Assembly: GCA_021323155.1 (NCBI GenBank)
Contig: JAJTCI010000026.1
Coordinates: forward strand, 1 to 13,375
DNA from: Chitinophagaceae bacterium
GTDB lineage: Bacteria; Bacteroidota; Bacteroidia; Chitinophagales; Chitinophagaceae
Direction of reading: 5' to 3'
DNA: 13,375 nt
A program made the translations under genes and the position numbers. A model generated the notes under the pieces. The model was not told where the DNA came from. It saw only the letters and a program-made list of their open reading frames with translations, and did not search any database. Positions 10,547 through 13,375 of the stretch are shown in pieces (the stretch's first letter is position 1; every line of letters begins with the position of its first letter).

Positions 10547-13375
10547 CTAGAAATCAAATCCCATGGCAAAATACCAGTAGGGCTTGCCTTTGAATACGCC
10601 GTTCATCTCCCACGAGGCGTCCACTTTCAGGAAGTAACCCAGCAAAGTACTCCTGGCGCCGAAGCCGTAGCCACCGACGAAAGGACCCACGCCGCCTACT
10701 TTAAATCGAACGGAAACAGGATTGCCCGGTTCAGAGATCACGTGGTAAGGCCTTTGGATCTTATCGAACTTGCCATTCCACGCGGTGCCGAGATCGATGA
10801 ACTGGACCAGCTGGAAGTTCCGGAGAAAGGCATTGTTGATCGGTTTGTTGAAGAATGTACTGAACACGGGAAGCCGGAGCTCGCTGTTGATCACGACGGC
10901 ATTGTTACCGTTTGCTATGTTCTGCGGAAAGCCACGCATGTTTACCGCGAGTGATTGGAAGGCATATGACTGGTCAGGATCGGGTGGTATACCGTTATTG
11001 AACTTGGGGTTGAACCATCCATCTACACCGCCGAGATAATAGATGATCTTCTTGTTGCCCCAGGAGAAATCACCAGCCGCACGTGTGGCCCAGATGAAAT
11101 TCCGGTAAATCGGTAAGTAGTGCCGCGCGTCGAAACCAGCGTTGAACGTGTAAACGGCTTTGTTCGCTGAACGTTTGTTGGTTTGCGTATTTGCATCGAA
11201 ATATATTTTCCACCGCAGTCCATACCAGATATTCTGGGTGGGATTGATGGTATTGTCGTGTACGTATTCGAGCCTGCTGAGCACATACTTCAGCACGGTA
11301 TCCGTTTTAGCAAGACCAAGCGGGTCCGGAACGGGGATTGGCGTGGTCCTGTACGATGATTTCACGATCCCGCGATCACTACGCAAGGCAGCGATCAGCC
11401 GCAGGCTCTTGATCTCGTTGAATGGATAAGACACGTTCACCTGGTACAGGCTGGTGATGAGCCTGGTGTTGAACTGGTCATAAGGAGCAGGGAAAAGCCC
11501 GCCGGAAAAACGGCTGTTGGTGCTGCGGTAATACGTAGTACCCCAATCGAGCCGGCGCCTGAAGTTCTGCAAAGACAAGAGGTAGTCCCTGTCCTTCAGG
11601 TTGGAACCAAAACGGACGCCACCGATCAGTTTGATATCCTCCATCACGTCGCTGATGCCCACCCTGAAGTTCCAGTTGGCATTGTTACCATTATTGAGCT
11701 TTATGGGCCCGGTCCCGCCCGCATAAGGCTGGTAGCGGTTGATGAGCACGTTATTATTCACTCCACTCAACACGTAATCCGCATTGAACTTGAGTTTGTA
11801 ATTGAACAACCTGGCTTTTGTCAATACGTTTGGTTTTGCTTCTTCTTCCGTAGGACCACTTACAGTCCCGGACGTATCCTTATCCGGGAATTCCGTTTGG
11901 AATATCTTGCGTTTATTGGCTGAGTCCCTTACCGGGTAGGTGGTTGCCTTACCGGTCGACGCCCTGAATTCCGCCATACGTTGTTTCATGTATTCGGTGG
12001 GCCGGGCATTGATATTCCTTTTCCTCAGCGCAAGTGAATCAATACGGAGTTTGTAAATGAACAGGAGATCGCCTTCCTTGCGCAATTCGCTCACCTGGCC
12101 GCGGTCACCTGCGATCCTTGTCTCCAGCAGGCTGCTCTGATAGTTGGTGATCGGGAATGAATAAGTCGAATCCTTGTACACGGCAAAATAGCTCACGCTA
12201 TCCGGCTCCTGTTTCTGCCAGGCGGAAAGGGTAGAGTCCAGTTCATTGTCCGGCGGATTCCGCAGTATCTCGTCCCCGATATAAAACAACGTATCCAGCC
12301 CATCCCTTTCGGTAGTGAAGAAGCCTGCCCAACGGTTAGAGATACCGTTCTCATTCGATACGAATGTGAAGTGCGTCATGTTATACTGCATCGGGTAGCG
12401 CGCATCGCCGAATTTCATCTTCGTGAGCTGCGTCACCTGCCTGAATTCACTCTTATTGAATATGTCCGCCACGAAAATGTTGAAGTTGTTGCGACTCGGC
12501 AATACGGTATCACCGTTTGGTGCGTCACCCGAAGGGCGGTTTGACGAGAAAATGATCGCGGAACGGTTGGGGAATGAAACGAAGGTTGGATCAAGATCAT
12601 CGTACACGTCGTTCGTGATCTGCTCTGTTTTCTGGTTCTGCGTATTGTATGTGAAGATGTCGGTATAGCCATTTTTCACAGCGCTCAACAACAATGTGTT
12701 TTGATTGAGCATGAAACCGGCGTCAAGGATCTGGTCGAACCCTTTTATTTCCTGCCTGTCGCGTTTAATGCGGGCGATCAGGTCGTACACGAACATGTTG
12801 ATCTTTCCTTCTTCCCAGTAGATCACCAGCAGGCGCGTACCTTTTCCATCCCAGGCCATGATCGGGTAGTTGGGATTGATCTCGCCCTGGTACATACGAA
12901 CGCCGTATTTCAACAATACTTTTTCTTCACCACCCTGGTTCAGGAAGACGCTGTAGATGCCCTTCTTATAACGAATGGCGGCGTAAGAATTATTTCTCGG
13001 GTTGGGATTCACCTGGAATCGATAGAGGTCCTGCTTCTCCACGTCTTCCACCACGGAGATACTTCCTTTGGGCGCATTCCTGCGCTGGCGGATATCCTTG
13101 AAATACCTGTCTTCCATTTTTGTCATGAACTCGGCAAGCAATGCTTTGAATTTCTTCTTGGTGATCCGTTGCGAAGCCGTGTTCAGGCTTTTGTAGATCC
13201 TTGCCAGGTAAAGAAAATAGGTAACGTTGTCCTTCTTATACTGTTCGCCCAGGTAATACCAGAATGCATGTCCTGCAAGCGCCGGGTCACGGAAAGCGAA
13301 CTGGTAAAAATTCTTGTATTCGCCGCTCATCAGCGCATTCTTCAACAGGTCGTCTTTCTGCGGGTTCCAGTTCTC
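10547..13375 (-). CDS. TolB-like propeller / Omp85-type beta-barrel outer-membrane protein, N terminus beyond right edge
   Basis: 942 codons are visible, open to the right edge; no true start is present (the TTG at 13345 and the ATG at 13330 are internal), so the N-terminal part is missing. Visible residues 1-100 (ENWNPQKDD, AGHAFWYYLGEQYKKDNVTY, TASQRITKKKFKAL) look like the helical part that in relatives follows a peptidase-like N-terminal domain. Residues about 110-380 form a WD40/PD40 TolB-like propeller with repeats such as MAWDGKGTRLLVIYW, TDIFTYNTQNQKTEQIT, AIIFSSNRPSGD and THFTFVSNENGISNR. A charged linker follows, then from about 518 to the end a beta-barrel of surface-antigen type (LGGVDGWFN, VNMRGFPQN, VINSELRLPVF, FIDLGTAWNGKF, GGYGFGARS), ending YWYFAMGFDF with the terminal Phe typical of Bam-inserted porins. 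Such proteins are often mislabelled TolB. The role is unknown; the outer-membrane location is well supported. It ends in a strong terminator. Confidence 0.88.
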   Translation of the reverse strand, partial: ENWNPQKDDLLKNALMSGEYKNFYQFAFRDPALAGHAFWYYLGEQYKKDNVTYFLYLARIYKSLNTASQRITKKKFKALLAEFMTKMEDRYFKDIRQRRNAPKGSISVVEDVEKQDLYRFQVNPNPRNNSYAAIRYKKGIYSVFLNQGGEEKVLLKYGVRMYQGEINPNYPIMAWDGKGTRLLVIYWEEGKINMFVYDLIARIKRDRQEIKGFDQILDAGFMLNQNTLLLSAVKNGYTDIFTYNTQNQKTEQITNDVYDDLDPTFVSFPNRSAIIFSSNRPSGDAPNGDTVLPSRNNFNIFVADIFNKSEFRQVTQLTKMKFGDARYPMQYNMTHFTFVSNENGISNRWAGFFTTERDGLDTLFYIGDEILRNPPDNELDSTLSAWQKQEPDSVSYFAVYKDSTYSFPITNYQSSLLETRIAGDRGQVSELRKEGDLLFIYKLRIDSLALRKRNINARPTEYMKQRMAEFRASTGKATTYPVRDSANKRKIFQTEFPDKDTSGTVSGPTEEEAKPNVLTKARLFNYKLKFNADYVLSGVNNNVLINRYQPYAGGTGPIKLNNGNNANWNFRVGISDVMEDIKLIGGVRFGSNLKDRDYLLSLQNFRRRLDWGTTYYRSTNSRFSGGLFPAPYDQFNTRLITSLYQVNVSYPFNEIKSLRLIAALRSDRGIVKSSYRTTPIPVPDPLGLAKTDTVLKYVLSRLEYVHDNTINPTQNIWYGLRWKIYFDANTQTNKRSANKAVYTFNAGFDARHYLPIYRNFIWATRAAGDFSWGNKKIIYYLGGVDGWFNPKFNNGIPPDPDQSYAFQSLAVNMRGFPQNIANGNNAVVINSELRLPVFSTFFNKPINNAFLRNFQLVQFIDLGTAWNGKFDKIQRPYHVISEPGNPVSVRFKVGGVGPFVGGYGFGARSTLLGYFLKVDASWEMNGVFKGKPYWYFAMGFDF

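Noticed and set aside
10451..10954. 167-codon plus-strand frame overlapping the terminator and the end of the outer-membrane protein gene
   Set aside because: It reads through the terminator hairpin and is antisense to the conserved barrel; the composition is Arg/Glu-rich as expected of a shadow frame.

Overview
The window looks like chromosome from a Bacteroidota bacterium, most likely of the Chitinophagaceae or a close relative. The reasons are: signal peptides ending in AQ or SQ, almost no Shine-Dalgarno sites, a promoter of the TTTG / TAnnTTTG type, a surface protein with the WSTGATT...TVTDAGGC immunoglobulin-like repeat, a TolB-propeller/Omp85-barrel protein ending in Phe, and a sequence that looks like a decayed type IX secretion (T9SS) sorting domain. 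The genus is an inference; there is no rRNA or taxonomic marker here. I see no tRNA, rRNA, CRISPR array or intact insertion sequence.

Layout. 1-686 (minus): the 5' end of a secreted Ig-like repeat protein that runs off the left edge. 856-1839 (plus): a secreted DUF1028 (Ntn-hydrolase-like) protein with a TPR-like tail. 1952-5379 (plus): an envelope folding pair, a DUF4369/DUF5106-type protein with a CGHC thioredoxin domain followed 14 nt later by a double-parvulin peptidyl-prolyl isomerase. 5458-10145 (plus): six closely spaced genes, namely a small membrane protein, a 99-aa winged-helix regulator, a CreD protein with an extra four-helix membrane domain at its N terminus, a 130-aa three-helix membrane protein, a ferritin-like diiron protein and a DUF1361 membrane protein. 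10142-10546: about 400 bp between convergent genes, holding a probable pseudogene scrap, a perfect 24-bp inverted repeat built from four copies of one octamer, and a strong terminator. 10547-13375 (minus): a large outer-membrane protein whose N terminus lies beyond the right edge.

The most interesting part is the six-gene block. The same palindrome, CTTTG-N5-CAAAG, lies just upstream of the start codon of the first gene (a perfect 17-nt palindrome at 5435-5451) and of the CreD gene (6457-6473), at nearly the same distance from each start. At the first site the left arm coincides with the -7 element of a well-spaced Bacteroidota-type promoter. The obvious model is that the winged-helix protein encoded between the two sites binds both and controls its own operon and the CreD-diiron-DUF1361 genes, giving a self-regulated envelope-stress or envelope-homeostasis module. 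The sites and their positions are seen directly; the binding and the biological role are inferred.
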